Below the pieces are notes generated by a model. The model saw only the letters and a list, made by a program, of their open reading frames with translations, was not told the origin of the DNA and ran no database searches. Both the position numbers and the translations under genes were made by a program. From NCBI RefSeq assembly GCF_014196225.1, contig NZ_JACIDI010000004.1:173546-237545 (forward strand): a stretch of 64,000 bases of DNA. The letters are read 5' to 3'. This DNA is from Bacteroides pyogenes. GTDB taxonomy: Bacteria; Bacteroidota; Bacteroidia; Bacteroidales; Bacteroidaceae. Positions 9,938-18,558 of the stretch are shown piece by piece (positions within the stretch are counted from its first letter, which is position 1; each line of letters begins with the position of its first letter).

Positions 9938-10870
9938 TTATTCGTTTGACGGTTTTTGCTGCTTTTCGGCAATTCGCAGCTTGGCGCTTCTCGAGCGCGG
10001 GTTTCTTTCTATCTCTTCCTTGCCGGGAACAATCACTTTATTGTTGATAAGGCGGAAGGGAGTTCTCAGGTTGCCGAAAAAGTCTACGTCGGCCTTTCCT
10101 TCTGCGTTCCCCGTTTTCATCACATTCTTTACCATGCGGTCTTCCAGCGAGTGGTAGGTGATGACAACCAATCTGCCGCCGGGTTTGAGCGCTTCGGTAG
10201 CGGCTTGCAGCATCTCTTTCAGGGCTTCCATCTCCCGGTTCACTTCGATGCGAAGCGCCTGAAACACTTTTGCCAGTTCTTTTTTCTCGCGTTCGTGTCC
10301 GAAAAGAGGTTTGACGACTTCCAGAAACTCTCCGATGGTGCGGATATGTTTTGCGCCGCGTGCCTTCACGAGCGTTGCCGACAGTTTGCGGCTGTTCTTC
10401 AGCTCCCCGTAGAGGTAGAAAATGTCAGCCAGCCGACTTTCGTCGTATGTGTTCACCACGTCTGCGGCAGTCAGCCCCGCCCGCTTGTTCATGCGCATAT
10501 CGAGTTCGCCGTCGAACCTGAACGAGAAACCCCGTTGGCTGTCGTCGAAGTGGTGCGACGACACGCCGAGATCGGCCAGGATGCCGTCTACCTGCTCTAT
10601 GCCGTGGTAGCGCAGGAAGTTGCGGAGGTAGCGGAAATTGCTGCGCACGAAAGTGAATTGCGGGTTTTCCGTGATGTTCCGTTCGGCATCTTCGTCTTGA
10701 TCGAAGCCGAACAGTCGCCCGCCTTCCCCCAGGCGCGAGAGTATCTCGCGCGAGTGTCCTCCTCCGCCGAAGGTGACATCTACGTAAATCCCCTCGGGGC
10801 GGATGTTCATTCCGTCTACGCTTTCTTTCAGTAATACGGGTATGTGGTATGTCTGCTCGTCTTTATTCAT
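9938..10870 (-). CDS. rsmH: 16S rRNA (cytosine-1402-N4)-methyltransferase RsmH (MraW)
   Basis: RsmH methylates C1402 in the 16S rRNA decoding centre using S-adenosylmethionine. The protein is 310 residues, the usual length. It has the opening HIPVLLKESVDGM, the SAM loop VDVTFGGGGHSREILSRL, DGILADLGVSSHHFDD and the late motif VITYHSLEDRMVKN, all standard for RsmH. Its start overlaps the end of mraZ by eight bases, suggesting translational coupling, and ftsL follows after nine bases. Confidence 0.97.
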   Translation of the reverse strand: MNKDEQTYHIPVLLKESVDGMNIRPEGIYVDVTFGGGGHSREILSRLGEGGRLFGFDQDEDAERNITENPQFTFVRSNFRYLRNFLRYHGIEQVDGILADLGVSSHHFDDSQRGFSFRFDGELDMRMNKRAGLTAADVVNTYDESRLADIFYLYGELKNSRKLSATLVKARGAKHIRTIGEFLEVVKPLFGHEREKKELAKVFQALRIEVNREMEALKEMLQAATEALKPGGRLVVITYHSLEDRMVKNVMKTGNAEGKADVDFFGNLRTPFRLINNKVIVPGKEEIERNPRSRSAKLRIAEKQQKPSNE

Positions 10871-11327
10871 CTTCCGGTTGTTGGTCGTTCATAATCTCTT
10901 CCAGTGCTTTCCCGAATTCTTCGGGCGGCATAAAGGGCTGTTCAGTCCGTTCTTTTGCCCAAATCTCTATTTTGTTGTCGATCCCGATAAAGCGTATGTC
11001 ACCGTGGATGTTGCATATCTGCAAATACCGCTTCGGTATGAGTATGCGTCCGTTGTTGTCGGGGGTTACCACTTCCACGTCGCTGACGAACTGTCTGAAT
11101 ATCAGCTGGTGCTTGCTGCTCCATTTGTTCAAGCGGCTTCGGAGCTCGCTCAATTCTTCGTTCCATACGCTTTCGGGGTAGAGTGTCAGGCAGTCTTGAA
11201 ACACGTCTTTTCGCATAATAAGCCTCTCTTCGGAAGCAGCTTGAAGTTGTTTCCGGAACGCAGCGGGTATGAATATTCTTCCCTTGGTGTCTGCCTTCGC
11301 CTCAATATTACCCAAAAAACGTATCAT
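10863..11327 (-). CDS. mraZ: Transcriptional regulator MraZ
   Basis: MraZ is a DNA-binding protein that in other bacteria represses its own dcw operon; it is built of two AbrB-like swapped-hairpin halves. The 154-residue protein shows both half-site signatures, ADTKGRIFIPAAFR near the N-terminus and PDNNGRILIPKRY in the middle. It is the first gene of the cluster. Its upstream region carries a matching operator, three 10-base-spaced repeats at about 11367-11396, so negative autoregulation is a reasonable inference. The tail is acidic. Confidence 0.96.
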   Translation of the reverse strand: MIRFLGNIEAKADTKGRIFIPAAFRKQLQAASEERLIMRKDVFQDCLTLYPESVWNEELSELRSRLNKWSSKHQLIFRQFVSDVEVVTPDNNGRILIPKRYLQICNIHGDIRFIGIDNKIEIWAKERTEQPFMPPEEFGKALEEIMNDQQPEDE

Positions 11328-11349
11328 ATATACCTTATATATAATAAGC

Positions 11350-11396
11350 GACGGTAAAATTAATCATTTCCCCACAATTCCCCACAAAAAACCACG
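11350..11396 (-). promoter_or_regulatory. Probable mraZ promoter with three-copy MraZ operator
   Basis: Read on the minus strand, GTGG-containing blocks recur at an exact 10-base step: CGTGGTTTTT, TGTGGGGAAT, TGTGGGGAAA (GTGG cores at 11392-11395, 11382-11385 and 11372-11375). MraZ of other bacteria binds TGGGN-type repeats spaced by one helical turn upstream of mraZ. A TTTG box inside the array and a TAATTTTA box 22 bases further on (one mismatch to TAnnTTTG) place the operator between the promoter elements, a position suited to repression. Confidence 0.7.
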
Positions 11397-11601
11397 AAAT
11401 ATTTCATGGAAGTTTTGAACAGAGTGTTAAAAGCGCTGCCGGTGCTCTCTTTTTCAGTCGTAGGAGGAGCGATACATCTGCTCCCCGGACAAGTTGTTTC
11501 GTCTTTTTTAAAGAGGCGGATTGTCGATTTTCCGGTATTTTCAACCTTGTGTTTTCTGACTGAAAGGGAGTATTATCTGCCCGGGAAATTCCCGCATTGA
11601 G

Positions 11602-12020
11602 TGAAACAAAGGCTCTTTTCTGGTTAAATAGAGCTTTTGCTTTGGCCGAACAAAGGCTCTCTTTGGTTTAAATGGAGCTTTTCTTTGTTTGAACAAGTAT
11701 TCTTTTCTGCGTGAATGGGCTTTTACTTTGCCTGAATAAAGGCCTTTCTCTGTTTCAATGAAACTTTTCTTTGCTTGAACAAATGTTCTCCTTGGCTTAA
11801 ATGGGACTTTCCTTTGTTTGAACAAATGCTCTCTTTGGTTTAAATGGAGCTTTTCTTTGTTTGAACAAGTATTCTTTTCTGCATGAATGGGCTTTTAATT
11901 TACCTGAAGAAAGTCCCTTCTCTGTTTCAATGAAATTTTGCTTTGTTTGGACAAGTGTTTTCTTTGGCTTAAATGAAGCTTTGCTTTGTTTAAACAAAAG
12001 CTCTCTTGGAGACAAACGGG
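11602..12020. repeat. 43-base tandem array, about ten units, with a 172-base higher-order repeat
   Basis: Units start at 11648, 11691, 11734, 11777, 11820, 11863, 11906, 11949 and 11992, an exact 43-base step, with a diverged unit before the first. Units four apart resemble each other most (11648 with 11820; 11691 with 11863), so the array was enlarged as a four-unit block of 172 bases. Each unit is two half-units of 21-22 bases, and unit junctions form imperfect dyads (AGCTTTTCTTTGTTT opposite GAACAAAGGCT). The step is not a multiple of three, which argues against coding. It fills the divergent spacer between mraZ and the acyltransferase operon. Confidence 0.9.
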
Positions 12021-12329
12021 AAAATCTTCTCAGGCGGATGGTGTTTTGCAGGCTTGAAGTTTCGGCAAGAAAAAGCAGTCTTCCATCACCCCCGTTTGTG
12101 CAGTTACAAAGTTGGCGGTTTCTTCTTTTTGCCTCATTTCTTTTGTCCTTAACCCTGCTGAAACGCTGGCCGGAGGGAGTGAGCGAGAAGGCGAGCGTTA
12201 TTTGTGCAGCCAAACGCTCGTTTTGCTTTCGGGTGTCGGAGCCTTCGGGCTAATCTCCTGTTGTCTTATCGGTTTGGAAGAGCCGCAACGCCGGGAATAC
12301 TGGCCGGTTTATATATTTTCTGTTGTTTT

Positions 12330-12362
12330 TTTGCGAATAATAAAAAAGAACCGTTAATTTTG
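12330..12362 (+). promoter_or_regulatory. Bacteroides-type promoter of the glycine-lipid operon
   Basis: TTTG at 12330-12333, a 21-base spacer, and TAATTTTG at 12355-12362, an exact TAnnTTTG box. Transcription should begin about 12369, just before the chosen ATG at 12387. This rules out the longer open frame starting at 12204. Confidence 0.75.
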
Positions 12363-12386
12363 TACCATCATTTTCATAAAAAAAAG

Positions 12387-13205
12387 ATGACTGATGATTC
12401 ATTGTTTCTGATTGATGTGGATAAAATACTGCGGGATAAGGCCCCAAGGTATTATAAATATATCCCAAAGTTCCTCATTTCTTATTTGAAGCGGATTGTT
12501 CATCAGGACGAAATTAATGTATTCCTGAATGATTCGAGAGATAAGGTAGGAGTAGACTTTCTGGAAGCCTGCATGGAATTTCTGGATGCGAAAGTCAATG
12601 TGAAAGGCATTGAAAACCTTCCGAAAGAGGGATTGTACACTTTCGTGTCCAACCATCCGTTGGGGGGACAGGACGGAGTAGCGCTCGGTTATGTGCTGGG
12701 GCGGCATTACGATGGCAAAGTGAAATACCTTGTCAACGACCTGTTGATGAACCTGCACGGTCTGGCTCCGCTCTGTATCCCCATAAACAAGACGGGAAGA
12801 CAGGCGAAAGACTTTCCCCGAATGGTAGAAGCCGGATTCCGTTCCGACGATCAACTGATCATGTTCCCCGCCGGCCTTTGCTCGCGGCGCAGAAAGGGAA
12901 TTATCCGCGATCCGGAGTGGAAGAAGACCTTTGTTGTGAAAAGCGTACAGACCCGCCGGGATGTCGTTCCCGTATATTTCGAAGGCAGGAACTCCGACTT
13001 CTTCTACAATCTGGCAAATACTTGTAAAGCATTGGGGATTAAGTTTAATATCGCTATGCTTTATCTGGCGGATGAAATGTTTAAAAACCGCCATAAAACC
13101 TTTACTGTCACTTTTGGCAAACCGATTCCCTGGCAGACGTTCGATAGCTCGAAGACTCCTGCTCAGTGGGCGGAATATGTAAAGAACATCGTATATAAAT
13201 TATAA
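12387..13205 (+). CDS. glsA: Lysophospholipid-type O-acyltransferase, glycine-lipid synthesis (GlsA-like)
   Basis: A 272-residue member of the PlsC/hemolysin-like acyltransferases. The catalytic block is SNHPLGGQDG at residues 88-97, where His90 and Asp96 are separated by five residues rather than the four of PlsC. FPAGLCSRRRKG is the likely acceptor-site (FPEG-like) block. The next gene encodes an N-acyltransferase. In Bacteroides thetaiotaomicron such a pair makes glycine lipids: GlsB N-acylates glycine and GlsA adds the second acyl chain to the 3-hydroxy group. The start follows the promoter at 12330-12362. Substrate is inferred from family and neighbour, not visible in the residues. Confidence 0.8.
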   Translation: MTDDSLFLIDVDKILRDKAPRYYKYIPKFLISYLKRIVHQDEINVFLNDSRDKVGVDFLEACMEFLDAKVNVKGIENLPKEGLYTFVSNHPLGGQDGVALGYVLGRHYDGKVKYLVNDLLMNLHGLAPLCIPINKTGRQAKDFPRMVEAGFRSDDQLIMFPAGLCSRRRKGIIRDPEWKKTFVVKSVQTRRDVVPVYFEGRNSDFFYNLANTCKALGIKFNIAMLYLADEMFKNRHKTFTVTFGKPIPWQTFDSSKTPAQWAEYVKNIVYKL

Positions 13206-13233
13206 ACATGATCGAACAACTATAATAAGGCGC

Positions 13234-14247
13234 ATGGAAGAAATTATCAAACCGGTAGGTAAAGAGCTGTTGAAGGCGGAGCTGACGGAGGACAAACGCT
13301 TGCGAATGACCAATAAAAGCAATAATCAGATTTATATTATTACTCATCAAACCGCTCCCAACGTAATGCGGGAGATCGGGCGTCTGCGTGAAATAGCTTT
13401 CCGTGCTGCCGGTGGCGGAACCGGTCTTTCGTTAGATATTGACGAATACGATACGATGGAGCATCCGTATAAGCAGCTTATCGTATGGAATCCCGAAGCG
13501 GAGGAGATACTGGGCGGCTACCGCTATCTGTTGGGAACCGATGTGCGCTTTAATGGCGAGGGTGCTCCCGTTCTCGCAACCTCCCACATGTTTCGCTTCT
13601 CGGATGTTTTCATAAAAGAATACTTGCCGCAAACCATCGAGTTGGGACGCTCGTTTGTCACGCTCGAATACCAGTCCACCCGTGCAGGGAGCAAAGGACT
13701 CTTCGCCCTCGACAATCTGTGGGACGGGCTTGGAGCTCTCACCGTGGTGATGCCCAATGTGAAATACTTCTTCGGCAAAGTCACCATGTATCCCAGCTAT
13801 CACCGTCGCGGAAGAGACATGATTCTTTATTTCCTGAAAAAACACTTCTGCGACAAAGAACGGCTGATAGCCCCTATTGATCCGCTTAAACCGGAAACTC
13901 CGGAAAGAGAGTTAAGGGCTTTGTTCTGTAAAGACTCTTTCAAAGAAGATTATAAGATATTGAACGGAGAGATACGTAAGTTGGGATATAATATTCCTCC
14001 TTTGGTGAATGCTTATATGAGCCTAAGCCCCACGATGCGTATGTTCGGCACAGCCGTCAATCACGAGTTCGGCGAGGTGGAAGAAACCGGCATACTGATT
14101 GCCGTGGACGAGATTCTGGAAGAAAAAAGAATCCGGCACATCCAGACGTTCATCGAGAATCATCCGGATGCGCTGAGGCTGCCCGACAAAGGTGGAGAAG
14201 TGTTTACCCCGAAGGTCGTTACACCGCAGGAAGACTGTTGCCGTTGA
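13234..14247 (+). CDS. glsB: GNAT-fold N-acyltransferase, glycine-lipid synthesis (GlsB-like)
   Basis: A 337-residue protein of the hemolysin-like acetyltransferase family that includes OlsB and GlsB. Recognisable stretches are REIAFRAAGGGTGLSLDIDEYD near the N-terminus (here split at GGGTGLSLD), LGGYRYLLG, IELGRSFV and YPSYHRRGRDMILYFLKKHF. GlsB acylates the amino group of glycine with a 3-hydroxyacyl chain, giving commendamide-type products. It begins 28 bases after the O-acyltransferase, so the two form one operon. Its last 29 bases overlap the end of dgt on the opposite strand. Confidence 0.82.
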   Translation: MEEIIKPVGKELLKAELTEDKRLRMTNKSNNQIYIITHQTAPNVMREIGRLREIAFRAAGGGTGLSLDIDEYDTMEHPYKQLIVWNPEAEEILGGYRYLLGTDVRFNGEGAPVLATSHMFRFSDVFIKEYLPQTIELGRSFVTLEYQSTRAGSKGLFALDNLWDGLGALTVVMPNVKYFFGKVTMYPSYHRRGRDMILYFLKKHFCDKERLIAPIDPLKPETPERELRALFCKDSFKEDYKILNGEIRKLGYNIPPLVNAYMSLSPTMRMFGTAVNHEFGEVEETGILIAVDEILEEKRIRHIQTFIENHPDALRLPDKGGEVFTPKVVTPQEDCCR

Positions 14248-15562
14248 TTTTCCGGTAAAGATCGAGGGCGAAGACATCGGTCATGCCCGAGATGTAATCG
14301 AGTACCGCCTGTATTCTTTCATAGAGTACGGGCGAATTTATGCGATATTGTTCCGATACGCGGTTGATCAACAACTTGGAGTATGCCTTCTCCGGTGAGG
14401 TAACGGCATCTATCATCAGTTCGAGCAGGGTGCTGATGATGCGGAAACCTGCCAGCTCGATATCCAGAACGTCGCGCGAACGGTATATCTTGTCCAGCGA
14501 AACCTTTGCGCAATATTCGTATGCTTCTGCCGGCTTTCCTGCGATATGCCTGATGAGTGCTCCCTCGAAGGTTCCCGCCAATATCTCATGCTCATGCTCC
14601 AGAAAGACGCGGGTACATTCGCGTATGAGCAGTCCGACGACCGAAGAACGGAGGTAGGCGATTTGCTCGTTGGTGTCGCTCACGATGCCGAGCGTCTCCC
14701 GGATATGCTCTATCCGTTCGTCTTCAAAAAAGCCCATGAAGAGTTGTTTGGTCTCTTCCGTAGTCAGAATCTTCAGCTTATGAGCGTCTTCTATGTCCAT
14801 CATCTGGTAGCAGATGTCATCCGCCGCTTCCACCAGAAAAACCAACGGGTGGCGTGCATACCTCAACGGATGCTCGTTGAGCAGAGTCAATCCCAGCTCG
14901 GTGGCTATCTTGCGGTAGCTCTCCTCTTCGGTGGTGAAAAAACCGAATTTCGACTTTTTGCCCGCAAGGCTTGAGGAGAAAGGATATTTGACAATGGAGG
15001 CAAGCGTCGTATAAGTCATGGCAAAGCCTCCTTTGCGCCGTCCTTCAAACCGGTGGGTCAGCAGCCGGAAAGCGTTCGCGTTTCCCTCGAAGTGTATAAG
15101 GTCTTCCCATTCAGCCGCCGAAAGCTGTTGCCCGTCCGGCTGCCTTTCTTTCAGAGACTGTCCTTTTCCCTCCGAGAAGAATGTTGAAATGGCCCGTTCG
15201 CCGGAATGCCCGAAAGGAGGATTGCCCAAGTCGTGCGCCAGACAAGCTGCCGATACGATGGAACCGATTTCCGGGAGATAAGAGTCCCGGAGTTCGGGTT
15301 GCCGCTTCAGGATCGCTTTCGCCACATCGTTTCCCAAAGATCGCCCCACGCAAGAGACTTCGAGGCTGTGCGTCAGTCGGTTGTGTACAAAGACACTTCC
15401 GGGCAGCGGAAATACCTGTGTCTTGTTCTGCAACCTGCGGAAGGGAGCCGAAAAGATAAGTCTGTCATAATCTCTCTGAAATTCCGAACGATTCTCTTCC
15501 CGCTCCCGATGGAATTCCTCCATTCCGAAGCGTCTGGCTGATATTAGCTGTTTCCAATTCAT
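14219..15562 (-). CDS. dgt: Deoxyguanosinetriphosphate triphosphohydrolase (dGTPase)
   Basis: Dgt hydrolyses dGTP to deoxyguanosine and triphosphate. The 447-residue protein has the HD-domain metal ligands in RLTHSLEVSCVGRSLG and AACLAHDLGNPPFGHSGE (central His-Asp), and the family's opening APFRRLQNKTQVFPL. FEGNANAFRLLTHR is a further Dgt-type block. It is divergent from dut, and the two encode related dNTP pool functions. A minus-strand TAATTTTG box at 15635-15642 could be its promoter. Its 3' end overlaps glsB by 29 bases, an unusually tight convergent junction. Confidence 0.93.
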   Translation of the reverse strand: MNWKQLISARRFGMEEFHREREENRSEFQRDYDRLIFSAPFRRLQNKTQVFPLPGSVFVHNRLTHSLEVSCVGRSLGNDVAKAILKRQPELRDSYLPEIGSIVSAACLAHDLGNPPFGHSGERAISTFFSEGKGQSLKERQPDGQQLSAAEWEDLIHFEGNANAFRLLTHRFEGRRKGGFAMTYTTLASIVKYPFSSSLAGKKSKFGFFTTEEESYRKIATELGLTLLNEHPLRYARHPLVFLVEAADDICYQMMDIEDAHKLKILTTEETKQLFMGFFEDERIEHIRETLGIVSDTNEQIAYLRSSVVGLLIRECTRVFLEHEHEILAGTFEGALIRHIAGKPAEAYEYCAKVSLDKIYRSRDVLDIELAGFRIISTLLELMIDAVTSPEKAYSKLLINRVSEQYRINSPVLYERIQAVLDYISGMTDVFALDLYRKINGNSLPAV

Positions 15563-15634
15563 TGTTTCCCGTTTATTTGGTCAAGAGGGGGCTTTTGCTT
15601 GTTCCCCAATCGCCCCGCCAACTTAAATTAACTG

Positions 15635-15642
15635 CAAAATTA
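15635..15642 (-). promoter_or_regulatory. Probable -7 box for dgt
   Basis: On the minus strand TAATTTTG matches TAnnTTTG exactly, 73 bases upstream of the dgt start. No convincing upstream TTTG was found. On the plus strand TATTTTCG at 15666-15673 is a one-mismatch candidate for dut. Confidence 0.45.
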
Positions 15643-15699
15643 GCTAATTTTCAGCTCATTTTTTGTATTTTCGCCCGTTAAATAGTAAACTTGTGAAGA

Positions 15700-16134
15700 A
15701 TGAACATCCAAGTAATCAATAAATCGAAGCATCCGCTTCCGGCTTACGCCACCGAACTTTCTGCGGGAATGGATATCCGTGCCAATCTGCACGAACCCGT
15801 AACCCTGAAACCTTTGGAACGCTGCCTCATTCCTACGGGATTGTATATCTCTCTTCCTGCGGGAACTGAAGCACAGATCCGTCCTCGTAGCGGACTGGCT
15901 GTTAAGAAAGGGATTACCGTGCTCAATTCTCCGGGAACGATTGATGCCGATTACCGTGGAGAGATACGCATCATTCTGGTCAACCTCTCTTCCGAGACTT
16001 TTGTGGTTGAAGACGGGGAGCGGATTGCCCAGATGGTGATAGCCAAGCACGAGCAGGCCGTGTGGAAGGAAGTTAAGACACTCGATGAGACGGAAAGAGG
16101 CGAAGGAGGTTTCGGACATACCGGAAGAGGCTGA
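15700..16134 (+). CDS. dut: Deoxyuridine 5'-triphosphate nucleotidohydrolase (dUTPase)
   Basis: Dut converts dUTP to dUMP, keeping uracil out of DNA and feeding dTMP synthesis. All five motifs of the trimeric family are visible in its 144 residues: [33 protein letters not shown] and the glycine-rich tail [13 protein letters not shown]. Length is normal. It is divergent from dgt. A 0.5 kb repeat array lies between it and the TPR lipoprotein gene downstream. Confidence 0.97.
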   Translation: MNIQVINKSKHPLPAYATELSAGMDIRANLHEPVTLKPLERCLIPTGLYISLPAGTEAQIRPRSGLAVKKGITVLNSPGTIDADYRGEIRIILVNLSSETFVVEDGERIAQMVIAKHEQAVWKEVKTLDETERGEGGFGHTGRG

Positions 16135-16147
16135 GCATTGTCAGTGC

Positions 16148-16660
16148 AGGCTGTCGATTGATTCGGAGGTTTGCGAATCTTTTTGCAGCAACGGTCGGGT
16201 GAGGCTGACTATTAATCAATAAAAACCGTCGATTCACTCGGAACGTTTGTGAAGCGTTTTGCGGCGGAAGTCGGTGGGGTTGATTATATAGCCCATGCAT
16301 GCTGTCGATTGATTCGGAGGTTTGCGAATCTTTTTGCAGCAATAGTCGGTGAGGCTGACTATTAATCAATGAAAGCCGTCCCTTGACTCGGCCACCGGCA
16401 AAGGGTTTTGCAGCGATAGCCGATATTCGGCGAGAGCAGCGGTTGGTCAAACTCAGGTTTTTGCTTCCCTTGACTCGGGCACCGGCAAAAGATTTTGCAG
16501 CGGTAGCCGATGTTCGACGAAAGCAGTGGTGGATCGAACTCAGGTTTTTGCTTCCCTTGACTCGGACCACCGGCAAAGGGTTTTGCAGCAGTAGCCGATG
16601 TTCGACGAAAGCAGTGGTTGGTTGAACTCAGGCTTTTGCTTCCCTCGCCAGGGTGAGGTG
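16148..16660. repeat. Compound tandem array: about 75-base units, then 87-base units
   Basis: The first part has three units of 75-76 bases, beginning near 16152, 16227 and 16303, built around GTCGATTGATTCGG and TTTTGCAGC. The second part has three units of exactly 87 bases starting at 16382, 16469 and 16556, with a partial fourth at 16643. The two unit types share the skeleton ACTCGG ... TTTTGCAGC ... AGTCGGT/AGCCGAT, so the second appears to have grown from the first by gaining bases. Because 87 is a multiple of three, long minus-strand frames run through it; these have no coding-like features. It occupies the dut-to-TPR spacer (16135-16794), in which nothing else was recognised. Confidence 0.88.
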
Positions 16661-16794
16661 ATTGGTGCAGGCGGAGGAGGTGGATAAGCAAATCGGATGA
16701 CTCCTTTAAAGGCGGGAGAGAATAATAAATAGTGGCTGAGAAGAGTTAACCTCTTATGGAGAAAAGAATTCAAAAAGAAAAAACGAGCTGGAAA

Positions 16795-18558
16795 ATGAAA
16801 AGAAATATAAGCTGTCTGATTATTGCGACATTATTGCTGGTATCCTGCGGAACTGCCGGAACCGTGAAGACAGGCAACAAGAAAAAAGCGGCTGAAGTAG
16901 CGGATGCTTCTAAAGAACTGTCGCCCGAACAGCAACGGAAATATGACTATTTCTTTCTGGAGGCTGTTCGCCTGAGAGCAAAAAAAGAGTATGCTCCTGC
17001 TTTCGGCATGTTGCAGCATTGTTTGGAAATCGATCCCTATGCAGCCTCCGCACTCTATGAAATATCCCAGTATTACATGCTTCTGCGTCAGATCCCGCAA
17101 GGGCAGGCCGCTTTGGAAAAGGCGGTACTGAACGCTCCCGGCAACTATTGGTACAGTCAGGCATTGGCTGCGCTTTATCGGCAACAGAACGAAACGGATA
17201 AGGCGGTGGAGCTGCTCGAACAGATGTCGGTACGGTTTTCCGACAAGCAGGAACCGTTGCTCAATCTGCTCGATCTTTACGGGCGGCAACAGAAATACGA
17301 CCGGATGATTTCTACTCTCGACCGTTTGGAAAAGCGTACGGGAAAGAACGAACAGCTTTCTATGGAGAAGTTTCGCATTTATCTTCAGATGAAAGATGAC
17401 AAAAAGGCGTTTCGCGAGATAGAAAGTCTGGTGCAGGAGTATCCGATGGACTTGCGGTATCAGGTTGTTTTAGGAGATGTTTACCTCCAGCACGGGAGGT
17501 TGGAGGAAGCTTACGATACCTACCAAAAAGTACTGGCTATAGAACCAGACAATCCGATGGCTGTGTTCTCCATGGCATCTTACTACGAGCAGAAAGGAGA
17601 GAAAGATTTGTACAACCGGCAGCTTGACATGTTGTTGCTGAACAAAAAGGTGGACGATCTGACAAAAGTCAATGTGATGCGCCAGATTATCGTAGAGAGC
17701 GAGCAAGCGGGCAAAGACAGTACGAAGGTCATTGCCCTGTTCGACAGGCTCATGAGGCAAGATATGGAGAATGCCCAGATTCCGATGCTCTATGCGCAAT
17801 ACCTGCTTTCAAAGAACATGGAGGCGGCTTCCGTTCCGGTTTTGGAGCAGGTGGTGAACCTCGACCCGGCCAACAAGGCTGCGAGGCTGATGCTAATAAG
17901 CTCTGCCGTGAAGAAAGAAGATTACCGGCAGATTATCAGAATCTGCGAACCGGGCATCGAAGCTACTCCCGATGCTTTGGATCTTTATTACTATTTGGCT
18001 ATCGCCTACAATCAGGCGGAACAGACAGACAGCGTGCTGAACGTGGTGCGGCGGGCGTTGGAGCATGTTACTCCCGATACGCGGAAGGAATTGATTTCGG
18101 ACTTTTATGCCATGATGGGCGATATGTATCACACCAAAAAGCAGATGACAGAGGCGTATGCCGCTTATGATTCGGCTTTGGTGTACAACCCTTCCAATAT
18201 CAGTGCGTTGAACAATTATGCCTATTACTTGTCGGTAGAACGGAGAGACCTTGACAGGGCGGAGGAGATGAGCTATAAAACCATCAAGGCAGAGCCGGAC
18301 AATTCCACTTTCCTCGATACGTATGCGTGGATTCTTTTTGAGAAAGGCAACTACTCGCAGGCGCGCATTTACATCGACAATGCGATGAAGGGCGATGGTG
18401 CGAAGAGCGATGTGATAGTGGAGCATTGCGGTGACATCTACTACATGACGGGCGATGCGGAAGGGGCTTTGAAGTATTGGAAGCAAGCCTTGGAGATGGG
18501 AAGCAAATCGAAAACACTGAAACAAAAAATAGAAAAAAAGAAATATATTGCCGAATGA
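16795..18558 (+). CDS. TPR-repeat lipoprotein
   Basis: A 587-residue predicted lipoprotein. The signal segment (MKRNISCLIIATLLLVSCG) ends in a lipobox with cysteine at about residue 19. The rest consists of tetratricopeptide-like helical pairs, for example ALYEISQYYMLLRQIPQGQ, LEEAYDTYQKVLAIEPDNP and AEGALKYWKQALEMGSKSK. TPR proteins are protein-interaction scaffolds; no enzymatic motif is seen. The ATG at 16795 was preferred to one 13 codons upstream because it gives a clean signal peptide. Its stop overlaps the start of the DUF4292 gene. The cluster suggests a role in outer-membrane or cell wall assembly, but its exact function is unknown. Confidence 0.85.
   Translation: MKRNISCLIIATLLLVSCGTAGTVKTGNKKKAAEVADASKELSPEQQRKYDYFFLEAVRLRAKKEYAPAFGMLQHCLEIDPYAASALYEISQYYMLLRQIPQGQAALEKAVLNAPGNYWYSQALAALYRQQNETDKAVELLEQMSVRFSDKQEPLLNLLDLYGRQQKYDRMISTLDRLEKRTGKNEQLSMEKFRIYLQMKDDKKAFREIESLVQEYPMDLRYQVVLGDVYLQHGRLEEAYDTYQKVLAIEPDNPMAVFSMASYYEQKGEKDLYNRQLDMLLLNKKVDDLTKVNVMRQIIVESEQAGKDSTKVIALFDRLMRQDMENAQIPMLYAQYLLSKNMEAASVPVLEQVVNLDPANKAARLMLISSAVKKEDYRQIIRICEPGIEATPDALDLYYYLAIAYNQAEQTDSVLNVVRRALEHVTPDTRKELISDFYAMMGDMYHTKKQMTEAYAAYDSALVYNPSNISALNNYAYYLSVERRDLDRAEEMSYKTIKAEPDNSTFLDTYAWILFEKGNYSQARIYIDNAMKGDGAKSDVIVEHCGDIYYMTGDAEGALKYWKQALEMGSKSKTLKQKIEKKKYIAE

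Noticed and set aside
11541..12213. Lysine-rich minus-strand frames across the 43-base array
   Set aside because: The repeat step is not a multiple of three, so the peptide pattern is a by-product of the DNA repeat; no start context or conserved domain.
12204..12386. 61-codon N-terminal extension of the O-acyltransferase
   Set aside because: It would begin upstream of the predicted promoter and does not resemble the family.
16073..16691. Minus-strand frames with 29-residue repeats (RVKGSKNLS...)
   Set aside because: They arise because 87 is divisible by three; composition and codon use are not protein-like and there is no signal or start context.
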